64,000 nt of DNA from Myxocyprinus asiaticus (taxonomy: Eukaryota; Chordata; Actinopteri; Cypriniformes; Catostomidae), in NCBI RefSeq assembly GCF_019703515.2, contig NC_059373.1:11505281-11569280 (forward strand), given 5' to 3'. The first letter of the stretch is position 1, and each line of letters starts with the position of its first letter. Positions 47,428 to 59,400 of this stretch are shown here, piece after piece. A program made the position numbers and the translations under genes. The notes below the pieces were generated by a model, which saw only the letters and a list, made by a program, of their open reading frames with translations, was not told the origin of the DNA and did not search any database.

Positions 47428-47526
47428 TATGTGACTCTAAGAACACGCTACAGTGAGCTAATGACTCTCTCAAGCCAGTATATTAAATTCATAATTGAGA
47501 CGCAGCGTCGTCTAGCGGATGAAGAG
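47428..47526 (+). CDS. plec: plectin exon 30 (end of plakin domain)
   Basis: 99 bp, 33 codons, YVTLRTRYSELMTLSSQYIK and FIIETQRRLADEE. Acceptor TTTTCCAG, donor GAG|GTAAGT. In mammals this exon can also splice to exon 32, skipping exon 31, to give rodless plectin. Both junctions here are phase 0, so that would keep frame in this fish too. Confidence 0.97.
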
Positions 47527-47815
47527 GTAAGTCTCAAAACCTAAAATAAAAAAATAGTCTAATTCTAACATTTTAACTTACTAACTTGAGCTTTTGTAGT
47601 TTAATGTATGGACATATGAAATATCTGTTTATTTCTATATGCAAACCATATGAGACACAGTTACAATTTCATTTTATTTAAGTTGTATAAAGCGACACAT
47701 CAGTGAAGGCAGAGTTGAAGTATGTTGCTGTCAATCATGTAGTCAACGTGAAAGTTATGAAAATCCAAAACACTGCAGATTGCAAACAAAGTGCTCACCA
47801 AGGTCTTAAATGGAC

Positions 47816-48079
47816 AGTTCAGCCAAAAATTAAAATTCTTTCATAATTTACTTAAAAGTAGATGTTTGGCAGAATGTTATCCTCAGTTACCATGTGGTTT
47901 CATTTTATGGGGAAAAAAGATGCAATGAAAGTGAATGGTGAGGTTCAGGCTTATATTCTGCCTAACATCTACAGTACTTTTGTTTTTCATGGAAGAAAGA
48001 AAGTTATACATGTTTGAAACAACATGAGAGTGAGTGAATGGCTACAGGATTTTCATTTTTGTGTGAACTAACCCTTTAA
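47816..48079. repeat. TTAA-flanked MITE
   Basis: Ends TTAAATGGACAGTTCAGCCA and GTGTGAACTAACCCTTTAA, TTAA edges, 264 bp. Family of 10408-11051. Confidence 0.75.
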
Positions 48080-48891
48080 GTTATGCTAATGCTAGTGGTG
48101 CAGCACATTCCATTTCTATCACAGTGTATGTCTCTCATTATGTGTTTACCACTATATTGAGCTGAGTTTTAATACCTCTTCCACTATTGTGAGCTCTAAG
48201 TTAGCATAGGTACCCTTCTGCCTGAAGCAAGCTTAAAAATCCTTAGCCTGAAAATTGTATTTGTGCATGCACACTCCTAACAACAGGCACCATTGCATTG
48301 TAAATGATGCTGCATTCTTGTTCTGGTTTAATTTCCTGGATGGATACCATATGTTGCTCTCCTGTAAACAGAAAGCAGCATTCTTTCCCATTTTTCCTTT
48401 GTGCTCTGGTTGTTGATTTCCACTTTTGAGCAGTATGCTTCAGCCTGACTGTCACCCCTTTATCTGTAATTGTTTTCTTCTGCTACCCATTTCATTTCTA
48501 ACCTTTATTTTCTGTTTGCTTCTCTTAACCTCTTTGCCAGTGCTTTATCATGATGATTTTTTGTCATGTTTGGGTCCTAAAGAGGTAAATTGTCCACTAA
48601 AATGCATTTTCATCCTTTCCCCAAATTTAGTATTATTATAATACTAAATAATAACATTAAAAGTCTGTAATTAAAACTCAGTAGAGGATGAGGTCTAATG
48701 TTTATTTAAGAGATTATAAGCATTAGTTGAACTCACTTACCCCTGTGGCATTCATCAGATCATTTTTTTCTTGTGCACACTCTCTATATGTATGTTCTCG
48801 TCTGGCATTAGTTAATTTCTCATATTTCCTATGCTGCATCACTAAGCTATTTTGTCATAGGCTTAATAATACCACAAGCATTAAAACACCC

Positions 48892-49036
48892 TTAAAGGGA
48901 TAGGTTACCCAAAATGGACAAATCTGCCATCATTGATTCAACTTATGTTGTTCCAAACCCATATGACTTACTTTCTTAATTTTAGGTTGAATAAATGATG
49001 ACAGAATTTGAATTTTTGGATGAGCTATCCCTTTAA
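48892..49036. repeat. short TTAA-flanked MITE (145 bp)
   Basis: TTAAAGGGATAGGTTACCCA to TTTGGATGAGCTATCCCTTTAA, a shortened copy of the same family. Confidence 0.8.
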
Positions 49037-49536
49037 CCTTACACCATGCAAATTTGCCTTGCTGCAATCCACACTAATGCTTTTTCAAAATAATAATGCC
49101 TCCATAATGCTGAAAAGGCTAAATTCCAAAATTTGCCAAATTTACTGAACTATTTAAAAAATTCTTCGTGTCTAAATTTACAGGATAGACCAGAGTTCCA
49201 TTTAACTATGAATTCATGTCTAGTGCTAACACCTCATTAGCATGAAGCCATTTGTTATTCCAGCTGTAGTGTTGTTTTGTGAAGTGATTGTGTCTCATTT
49301 TGTGTGCCATACATTGTTTCTGTATATTGTCCCTCATAAATCTTCTTTAGTTACATAAAATGTTTTACTATTTAGCATATCTTTTAGAATAACTTCATTT
49401 ATCTATGTCCTTGTACTTACATTTACATTGACTTACAGTAACTTATGTATCTGTAATCTTCTGCAGATACAATATCTAACTCCTCAAAACTTAACCTGAT
49501 CTTTATTTCCCCTACTATGTACTTCCACTAATACAG

Positions 49537-52500
49537 AAAGCTGCTGAAAGACTTAAGGAGGAAGAGAGGAAAAAACTGGCCGAGATGCAGGCCGAGCTAG
49601 ACAAGCAGAGACAGTTAGCAGAATCTCATGCAAAGGCTATTTCAAAAGCAGAACAAGAGGCAAATGAGCTGAAGATGAAGATGAAAGATGAAGTCGAAAA
49701 GCGACAGGACGTTGCTGTTGATGCTGAGAAACAAAAGCACAATATCCAGAAAGAGCTTCAGGAGCTTAAAAGCCTTTCAGAGCAGGAAATCAAGTCTAAA
49801 ACACAACTGGTAGAGGAGGCCCTCCAAAGCCGCACCAGAATTGAAGAAGAGATCTGTATTATCCGGCTCCAGCTAGAGACAACAACAAAACAAAAAACAA
49901 CTGCTGAAACAGAGCTTCAGCAGCTCAGGGACAAAGCAGTAGAGGCCAACAAACTGCAAAAGGCAGCCCAGGAAGAGGCAGAGAAGCTTCGGAAGCAAGT
50001 TGCCGAAGAGACTCAGAAGAAACGCAATGCAGAAGAAGAGCTTAAACTGAAATCTGAGGCAGAGAAGAGGGCTGCTAAAGAGAAGCAAAAAGCCCTTGAG
50101 GATCTCGAGAAATTTAAGCTGCAAGCTGAGGAAGCAGAGAGGCGCATGAAGCAGGCAGAGCTGGAAAAGCAGAGGCACATTCAAGTGGTAGAGGAGGTGG
50201 CTAAGAAGACTGCAGCCACCGAACTTGAGACTAAACAATTGTCCTTGACAGCAAAACTGGAAGAGTCACTCAAACATGAGCAAGTAATGGTCATTCAGCT
50301 GCAAGAAGAGGCGGAACATCTAAGAAAGCAGCAAGCCGATGCAGATAAGGCAAGAGAGCAGGCTGAGAAGGAACTAGAAACATGGAGACAGAAGGCCAAT
50401 GAAGCACTCCGACTCCGGCTCCAGGCAGAAGAGGAGGCCAATAAGAAAACTGCAGCTCAGGAGGAGGCAGAAAAACAGAAAGAGGAAGCCAAGCGGGAGG
50501 CAAAGAAGAGGGCAAAAGCTGAGGAGGCTGCCCTTAAACAGAAAGAGACTGCAGAAAAGGAACTTGAGAATCAAAGGAAAAAGGCTGAAGAAACTGCTCA
50601 ACAAAAGCTTGCAGCAGAACAAGAGCTTATTCGGTTAAGAGCAGATTTTGACCATGCTGATCAACAGAGAGCTGTCTTGGATGATGAGCTCCAACGCCTC
50701 AAAAATGAAGTCAACGCTGCTGTTAAACAGAAGAAGGAACTCGAAGAGGAACTGATCAAAGTTAGGAAGGAGATGGAAGATCTTCTGCAGCTAAAATCCA
50801 AAGCTGAGAAAGAGTCTATGTCAAACATTGAAAAGAGCAAACGACTTCTTGAATCTGAGGCAGCCAAGATGAGGGAACTTGCTGAGGAGGCCACTAAACT
50901 GAGGTCAGTCGCAGAAGAAGCAAAGAAACACAGGCAGGTCGCAGAGGAAGAAGCAGCTCACCAGAGAGCAGAGGCAGAAAAGATCCTCAAAGAAAAGTTA
51001 GCAGCCATCAATGAAGCAACACGTCTAAAAACTGAGGCTGAGATTGCTTTGAAAGAGAAGGAAGCTGAAAATGAGCGTTTAAAAAGACAAGCTGAAGAGG
51101 AAGCTTACCATAGGAAAGCCCTTGAAGATCAAGCAGCACAGCATAAACAAGCAATCGAAGAAAAGATTGATCAGTTGAAGAAGTCCTCAGACACTGAACT
51201 AGACAGGCAAAAGAAAATCGTTGACGAAACCTTGAAGCAGAGGAAATTGGTAGAGGAGGAGATCCACATTCTTAAACTAAACTTTGAAAAGGCTTCGACT
51301 GGCAAACAGGACCTCGAACTTGAGCTCAACAAACTGAAGAGCATTGCAGATGAGACCGAGAAGAGCAAAGCAAAGGCAGAGGAAGAGGCAGAGAAATTCA
51401 GAAAACTTGCTGTGGAGGAAGAGAAAAAAAGGAAAGTGGCAGAAGAGAAGGTGAGAAAAATCCAAGCTGCAGAAGAAGAGGCAGCAAGACAGCACAAAGC
51501 TGCTCAAGAAGAGGTGGAGCGTCTCATAAAGAAAGCAGAAGAGACCAAGAAGCAGAAAGAGAATGCTGAGAAGGAAGCAGAGAAACAGATCCTTGTAGCT
51601 AAAGAGGCCGCACAGAAGTGCTCTGCTGCTGAGCAGAAAGCCCAAGATGTTCTTCTCCAACAAAATAAAGATAGCATGGCACAGGATAAACTCAAGGAAG
51701 AGTTTGACAGGGCAAAGAAACTGGCACAAGATGCAGAAAAGGCTAAAGACAAAGCTGAAAAAGAGGCTGCCCTGTTACAGAAGACAGCAGAGGAAGCAGA
51801 GCGTCAGAAGCAGGCAGCTGAGGCTGAAGCTGCCAAACAAGCCAAGGCCCAAGAAAATGCCGAAAAGTTTAGAAAAGAAGCCGAAAAAGAAGCTTCCAGA
51901 CGGGCTGAGGCAGAAGCTGCTGCTTTGAAACAAAAACAAGAGGCTGATGATGAAATGGCTAAGTACAAAAAGCTTGCAGAACAAACCCTGAAGCAGAAGT
52001 CTCAGGTTGAGGGAGAGTTAACGAAGGTTAAACTGCAACTTGATGAAACAGACAAACAGAAATCTATCCTTGATGATGAGCTCAAGCGACTTAAACAAGA
52101 GGTCAGTGATGCTATGAAGCAGAAAGCTCAAGTAGAGGATGAGCTCTCTAAAGTCAAGATTCAAATGGAGGAGTTAGTGAAATTGAAACTTAAAATTGAG
52201 AAGGAAAATCAAGAGCTTATGAACAAAGATAAAGACAATACAAAGAAACTCCTCGAGGAGGAAGCTGAGAACATGAAGAAATTGGCAGAGGAGGCAGCAA
52301 AACTCAACTTAGAGGCTCAAGAAGCTGCAAGGTTACGGCAAATTGCAGAGTCTGATCTTGCCAAACAGAGGGAACTGGCTGATAAGATGCTTGAAGAGAA
52401 AAAGCAAGCCATCCAGGAAGCAACAAAATTAAAGGCTGAAGCAGAAAAGCTCCAGAAACAGAAAGATCAGGCACAGGTAGAGGCTCAAAAGTTGTTGGAG

Positions 52501-52881
52501 GACAAAAAGGAGATGCAACAGCGTCTGGAGCAGGAGACCGAAGGTTTCCAGAAATCCTTAGAGGCTGAACGCAAGCGACAATTAGAGATTACCACAGAGG
52601 CTGAAAAACTGAAGATCAAGGTAACACAGCTAAGTGATGCTCAGTCTAAAGCAGAGGAAGAAGCCAAAAAATTCAAGAAACAAGCAGATGAAATCAAAGC
52701 CCGTCTGCAAGAGACAGAAAAACAAACCTCAGAGAAACACACTGTTGTTGAGAATCTGGAAGTGCAGAGGTTGCAGAGCAAAAAAGAAGCTGATGATCTG
52801 CGTAAAGCAATTGCAGAACTTGAAAAGGAAAGGGAAAAATTGAAAAAAGAGGCAACTGACTTACAAAAACAATCAAAAAAG
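49537..52881 (+). CDS. plec: plectin exon 31 (coiled-coil rod)
   Basis: 3345 bp, 1115 codons, phase 0 in and out. Acceptor CTAATACAG, donor AAAAAG|GTACTG. Begins KAAERLKEEERKKLAEMQAE and runs as an uninterrupted charged coiled coil rich in A, E, K, Q and L with heptads such as AEEEAEKLRK. Well conserved blocks include KANEALRLRLQAEEEA, EATRLKTEAEIALKEKEAEN and DKDNTKKLLEEEAE. The rod forms a long parallel dimer and sets the spacing between the two ends. Its length matches mammalian exon 31. Many antisense and shifted open frames over it come from the biased codons. Alternative skipping gives rodless plectin in mammals. Confidence 0.97.
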
Positions 52882-53405
52882 GTACTGTGTTATACAGAAT
52901 GTTGTTGAACTGTAGTCTAGTTTTCTCTTAAACCCCTTAATTAACAATTAACAGTTTTTATACAACCTCCAAAGTTTTGTACATGTAAATTGCACATTGC
53001 CATACAAAGTAATAACAAAGCCTGCAGTTTTCATGGACAAAGATGTTCTGGTCACCTTTTACATCACACTGTCCATGTTACAGTCCAATTATTTAAGTAC
53101 TGAATAAAACTATTGCATACTATATATTTAGTATTTAATATGCTGCATATATACTGTAGCCTATAATTGCACATTGGTAATGATATCATTATTGTTTTAA
53201 TGTGTAATGTATCTAACTTGGACACTATAATGTAATGTGTATTCATATTTCTAATTTGATTATTCAATTACAAACTATAACTATTTCAGTTATTATGCTA
53301 GATATTAGTTTTGTTATATTTCTAAAGTGTATCGTGCTCTTTTAATTCTTACACTGTCACAGTTATTTCCATGTCATATATTTATTTTCTATTTTTTCAT
53401 CACAG
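52882..53405 (+). other. intron 31
   Basis: 524 bp, AT-rich, no element recognised. The rod frame runs 9 codons into it before a stop, so reading through would truncate the protein. Confidence 0.7.
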
Positions 53406-56400
53406 ATGGCCAACGTACAACAAGAACAATTACTGCAGGAAAAGACTGTCCTCCAGCAAACTTTCTTAGTAGAAAAAGAGACACTGCTAAAAAAGGAGAA
53501 GGCCATTGAGGCAGAGAAAAAGAAGCTGGAAAAGCTATTTGAAGATGAAGTGAAAAAGGCTGAAGCGCTTAAAGATGAACAGGAGCGTCAGAAGAAGCAG
53601 ATGGAGGAGGAGAGGAAGAAACTCTTGTCTGCCATGGATGCTGCTATCAAAAAGCAAAAGGATGCTGAGGAAGAGATGCTCAACAAGCAAAAAGAGATGC
53701 AAGAGCTTGAAAAGAAAAGAACTGGACAAGAAATACTTCTGGCAGAAGAAAACAAGAACTTACGAGAAAAACTCCAGAAGCTTCAGAGTTCACAGAAGCC
53801 ATACCACACCAAGGAAATTGAGATCCAAACTGACAGTGTCCCTGAAGAAGAGTTAGTTCAAATGACCATGGTAGAAACAACGAAAAAGGTCCTAAATGGC
53901 TCTACAGAAGTGGAAAGTGTGAAAAAAGATTTACCTCTGGCGTTTGACGGAATCAGAGAGAAGGTGCCTGCGAGCAGGCTTTATGACATTGGTGTGCTCA
54001 GCAAAAAAGATTTTGACAAACTTAAAAAAGGCAAAGCAACAGTGCAAGATCTTGCTAAAAATGACAAAGTCAAGATGTGCCTAAAAGGTAAAGATTGCAT
54101 AGGCGGTGTAATAGCTGAACCCAACCAGAAAATGAGCATCTATCAAGCTTTGAATAACAAGAAGATCACACAAAGCACAGCTATGATGCTTCTCGAAGCT
54201 CAGGCTGCATCTGGTTACATAATTGACCCCATCAAGAACCGAAGACTCTCTGTCAATGAAGCTGTGAAGGATGCCTTGATTGGACCTGAGTTACACACTA
54301 AATTGCTATCTGCTGAAAGGGCTGCTACAGGATTCACAGATCCTTTCACTGGAGATAAAATCTCACTGTTTGAAGCTATGAAAAAAGGCTTAATTGCAGA
54401 GGACCAGGCCACAAAACTTCTTGATTCTCAATATGCAACTGGTGGGATAGTTGATCCAGTCAATAGCCACCGTGTGCCAGTCCAAACAGCATGCACACAA
54501 GGTCAGCTGGATGATGATCTAAGTAAAATTCTGTCCAGTCCTCCAGCTGACAAAAAAGCATTCATTGACCCCAACACTCAGGATAGCCTTACATATTCTG
54601 AGCTACTGGAGCGATGCAAACCAGATCCTGAGACAGGCATTCCATTACTACCCATCACAGAGAAAGCCGTAAAAATTGAAAAAACTTACACAGATGAGGA
54701 AACTAAAGATGTATTTAGGAAGGCAAGCGTAACAATTCCATTTGGAAGATTTAAAGGAAAGACTGTCACCATCTGGGAGGTCATAAACTCTGAGTACTTC
54801 ACGGAAGATCAGAGAAAGGATCTTATCCGTCAATACAAGACGGGCAAAATTACAGTTGAAAAAATTATTAGGATTGTAATAACAGTTGTGGAGGACAAAG
54901 AGAACAAGAAGGAACCTGCCTTTGATGGTTTGAGATCATCAGTGCCTGCGTCTGAACTTCTGGATGCAAAGGTTATTAATAAAGATTTGTTCAATAAATT
55001 GCACAATGGCAAAGCTACTCTTAAAGAGGTGTCAGAGCTTGAGCCTGTCAAGAAAGCCCTAAAGGGGGCAAACAGTATTGCTGGAGTGCTCATTGAGTTG
55101 ACAAAGGAAAAAATGTCTTTCTATGAAGCCATGAAGAAGGACTTGCTCGCAACAGAGCCTGCATTAAATCTTTTAGAGGCTCAAGCTGGAACAGGCTTCA
55201 TAATTGATCCTGTGAAAAACCAAAAGCTCACAGTTGATGAAGCTGTTAAAAGTGGTATCGTTGGCCCAGAGCTCCATGAGATATTGCTGTCTGCAGAAAG
55301 AGCAGTCTGTGGTTACAAAGATCCATATACTGGGAAAACTGTATCTCTATTTGAGGCCATGCAAAAAGATCTCATTAAGAAAGACCAAGGTATCCGACTG
55401 TTGGAAGCCCAACTTGCAACTGGAGGAATTATTGACCCAGAGAAAAGTTACCGCATCACTCAAGATGTTGCATATAAACGTGGTTACCTAAATGAGGAGA
55501 TGAACAAAAGTTTGAGCAGTCAATCTGATTCTAGTACAGTATTCATTGACCCCAACACACAAGAAAATGTCACTTATGCTGAACTTCTAAAAAGATGCAT
55601 CACTGATAAACAGACTGGTCTCCCATTGCTTTTGCTCTCTGAAAAGGCAATGAAGTCAAAGGAAAAGGAACCACTTTCTGAAATGCAAACTAAACAGGCC
55701 TTGATTGATTCTTCAGTTGAGTTACACAGTGGACTGTTTAAAGGAAGAAAAGTCACAATTTGGGAAATCTTAAACTCTGAATATATTACAGAGGAACAAA
55801 GGATTGAATTTCTTCAACAGTATAGATCGGGACAAGTCACTATTGAAAAATTGATCAAGATTGTGATCACGATAGTGGATGAGAGAGAAAGGAAGCGACA
55901 AGATAGCTTTGAGGGTTTCAGAGGACCTGTAATAGCCAGTTCCTTGTTTGAATCTAAAATCATTGACAAAGATACATATGATAAGCTCCAACAAGGCAAA
56001 AAGAAACCTGCAGAGGTTAGTGAAATTGACTCCATCAAACGCTACTTGCAAGGTTCTAATTGTATTGCTGGTGTATTTGTTGAAAAAACAAAAGAAAAAC
56101 TCAGCATTTACCAAGCAATGAAGCAGAAACTACTGACAACAAACACTGGCATGTCCCTGCTGGAGGCACAAGCAGCTACTGGGTACATAATTGATCCTAT
56201 CAGGAATGAGAAGTTTACAGTGGATGATGCTGTAAAGGCTGGTGTTGTTGGTCCAGAACTACATGAGAAACTACTGTCAGCAGAGAAAGCCGTTACTGGT
56301 TACAAAGATCCATACACTGGTAATAAGATCTCTCTTCTCCAAGCAATGCAGAAACAGCTTGTTCTAAGAGAACATGCCATACCTCTTCTAGATGCTCAAG

Positions 56401-59400
56401 AGGCCACGGGAGGAATAATTGACCCAGTAAATAGCCATCGCCTTCCCAGTGATATAGCAATTCAGCGTGGCTACTTCAGCAATCAATTGGCAAAATCTTT
56501 CAAAGACCCCTCAGATGACATCAAAGGTTTCACTGACCCCAACAAAGATGAGAGTGTCACATACAAACAACTGAAAGAGAGATGCATGACTGATCCAGAC
56601 TTTGGAATTTATCTGCTACCAGTCTCTAAAGCTGAGTCTCCAGAGCAAGCTGAAAAATCATATGTTTACACAGAGGAACAAGCTCAAACTGACTTAGCTA
56701 ACACTCAATTAGATATACCACATGAAAGTTGTGCTGGTAAACAAGTGACATTATGGGAAGTCATGAAGTCAGATTTGCTTCCAGAGGAGGAAAAACAAAG
56801 GCTCCTTGAGCAGTACCGCTCAGGAAAAATCACAAAAGAGAGAATGATCATCATTATAATTGAAATTATTGAACAAAGAGAGATCACCAAGACTGAGCAG
56901 AGCATGTCGTGTGATGTAATCAGACGCCGGGTTACTATTGAGGAACTTTACAGAGCTCGTATTATAGACCTTGAAACTTATAACCTGCTTCAACAAGGCA
57001 AGAAAACCATCCGTGAAGTCATGGAGATGCCGCATGTGAAGCAGTACCTATTTGGAACGGGCAGCATTGCTGGAGTAATTTCAGATGACTATGATAAGAT
57101 TGGTATCTACCAAGCCATGAAGAAAGGTCTCATCAAACCTGACATTGGCATTGATCTGTTGATGGCTCAAGCAGCAACAGGGTTTATTACTGACCCTGTG
57201 AAAGATCAATTGCTAACAGTTGATGAAGCTGTCCGCAAAGGTCTCGTTGGACCAGAGATCCATGACAAACTCTTGTCTGCTGAGAGAGCAGTCACAGGTT
57301 ACAAGGATCCATACAGTGGGAAGGTAATTTCTCTCTTCCAAGCCATGAAAAAAAAACTTATTTCTGAAGATTATGCCTTGAAGCTGTTAGAGGCCCAGAT
57401 AGCAACCGGTGGCCTCGTTGATCCAGAGTACTACTTCCGCCTCCCAAATGATGTTGCCATGCAACGTGGATACATTAACAAAGAAACCTGTGAGAGGATA
57501 TCTGATCCAAGTGGAGATGTCAAGCAATTTACAGACCCAACAACAGATGAAAAGCTGTCTTATGCACTACTCCTCAAAAGATGCAAAGTGGATAAAGAGA
57601 GTGGCTTGCGACTATTGTCTCTGGCAGACAAGAGACTTCTATTTAAGGGCCTCAGAAAGCAAATCACCCCAGATGAGTTGTTGCGCTCTCAAATTATTGA
57701 TCAGAAAACCTACACTGCGCTCATGGAAGGTACAATCTCTGTAGAGGACCTCAGTAAAGACCTGAAGAAATATCTTGAAGGCATCAGCTCTATTGCAGGT
57801 GTGTTTGTAGAGGCTACCAAAGAAAGACTATCAGTCTACCAAGCCATGAAGAAGAGCATGATCAGACCAGGCACTGCCTTTGAACTTCTGGAGGCTCAAG
57901 CAGCTACTGGGTATGTGATTGATCCAATCAAAAATCTAAAAATGAATGTCAACGAAGCTGTAAAAATGGGAGTTGTGGGACCAGAATTTAAAGACAAACT
58001 TCTCTCTGCTGAACGGGCTGTGACTGGCTACAAAGATCCATATTCTGGCAAGGTGATTTCCCTTTTCCAAGCTATGAAAAAAGGTCAAATTCTGAAAGAC
58101 CACGGCATCCGTCTGCTCGAGGCTCAAATAGCCACAGGTGGAATTATTGATCCTGAGGAAAGTCACCGACTGCCTGTGGAAATGGCTTACAAACGTGGTC
58201 TTTTCGATGAGGAGATGAATGGTATTCTTACTGATCCCTCTGATGATACTAAGGGGTTCTTCGATCCAAACACAGAGGAGAATTTGACCTACCTCCAGCT
58301 CATGGAACGGTGCATTACAGACCCTGAAACTGGACTTTCTCTTTTACTGCTCAAAGAGAAGAAACGGGAAAGAAAGACATCTTCAAAGTCTTCAGTGCGC
58401 AAACGCAGAGTTGTTATTGTAGATCCGGAAACAGGAAAAGAAATGTCTGTTTATGAGGCATACCGCAAAGGTCTCATTGACCATCAAACATACATTGAGC
58501 TTGCAGAACAAGAGTGTGAATGGGAGGAAATTACCACCACGTCGTCAGATGGTGTTGTTAAGTCTATGATTACTGACAGAAGATCTGGGCGGCAATATGA
58601 CATTGATGATGCAATCTCTAAAGGTCTCATAGACCAATCGTCTTTGGACCAGTACCGTGCTGGAACTCTTTCAATCACTGAATTTGCTGACATGCTGTCT
58701 GGTAATATGAGTGGCTTCAGATCTCGTTCATCTTCCTTTGGATCCAGCTCATCCTATCCAATGAGCCCCGTTCCCTCCATCAAGACACCAGCTACAACCT
58801 GGAGCGACCCAACTGAGGAAACTGGACCAGTGGCTGGAATCTTAGATACAGATACTTTGGAAAAGGTGTCGGTCACAGAGGCTATGCATCGAAATCTAGT
58901 TGACAACATCACCGGTCAAAGACTGCTAGAAGCACAAGCATGTACAGGAGGAATAATTGACCCCACCACTGGAGAAAAGTTCTCTGTTGCAGATGCAATG
59001 AACAAAGGGCTGGTGGACAAGATTATGGTGGATCGTATCAACTTGGCTCAGAAAGCTTTTCAGGGATTTGAGGATCCAAGAACCAAAGCCAAAATGTCAG
59101 CCGCTCAAGCCTTAAAGAAGGGTTGGCTCTACTATGAAGCTGGTCAACGATTCCTTGAGGTCCAATACCTAACAGGTGGATTAATTGAACCAGATGTTGC
59201 AGGAAGAGTATCACTGGATGATGCAGTGAAGAAAGGCACTCTAGATGCACGGACTGCACAGAAATTGAGAGATGTTAGTGGATATTCCAAATACCTCACC
59301 TGCCCCAAAACCAAACTCAAAATTTCATACAAGGATGCCATGGAGAGAAGCATGATCGAGGAAGAATCTGGCCTGCGTTTACTAGAGGCTTCCTCCCAGT

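Larger units (their letters stand above)
47527..49536 (+). other. intron 30
   Basis: 2 kb with two TTAA MITEs (below) and no recognised exon. Confidence 0.55.

Noticed and set aside
48426..48641. 71-residue open frame in intron 30 as an extra exon
   Set aside because: Hydrophobic low-complexity sequence, no acceptor and donor in phase with exons 30 and 31.
49873..52876. many 60-150 residue antisense and shifted open frames over the rod exon
   Set aside because: The biased GAG/AAG/GCA codons of the coiled coil leave few stops in other frames; sequences are low complexity.
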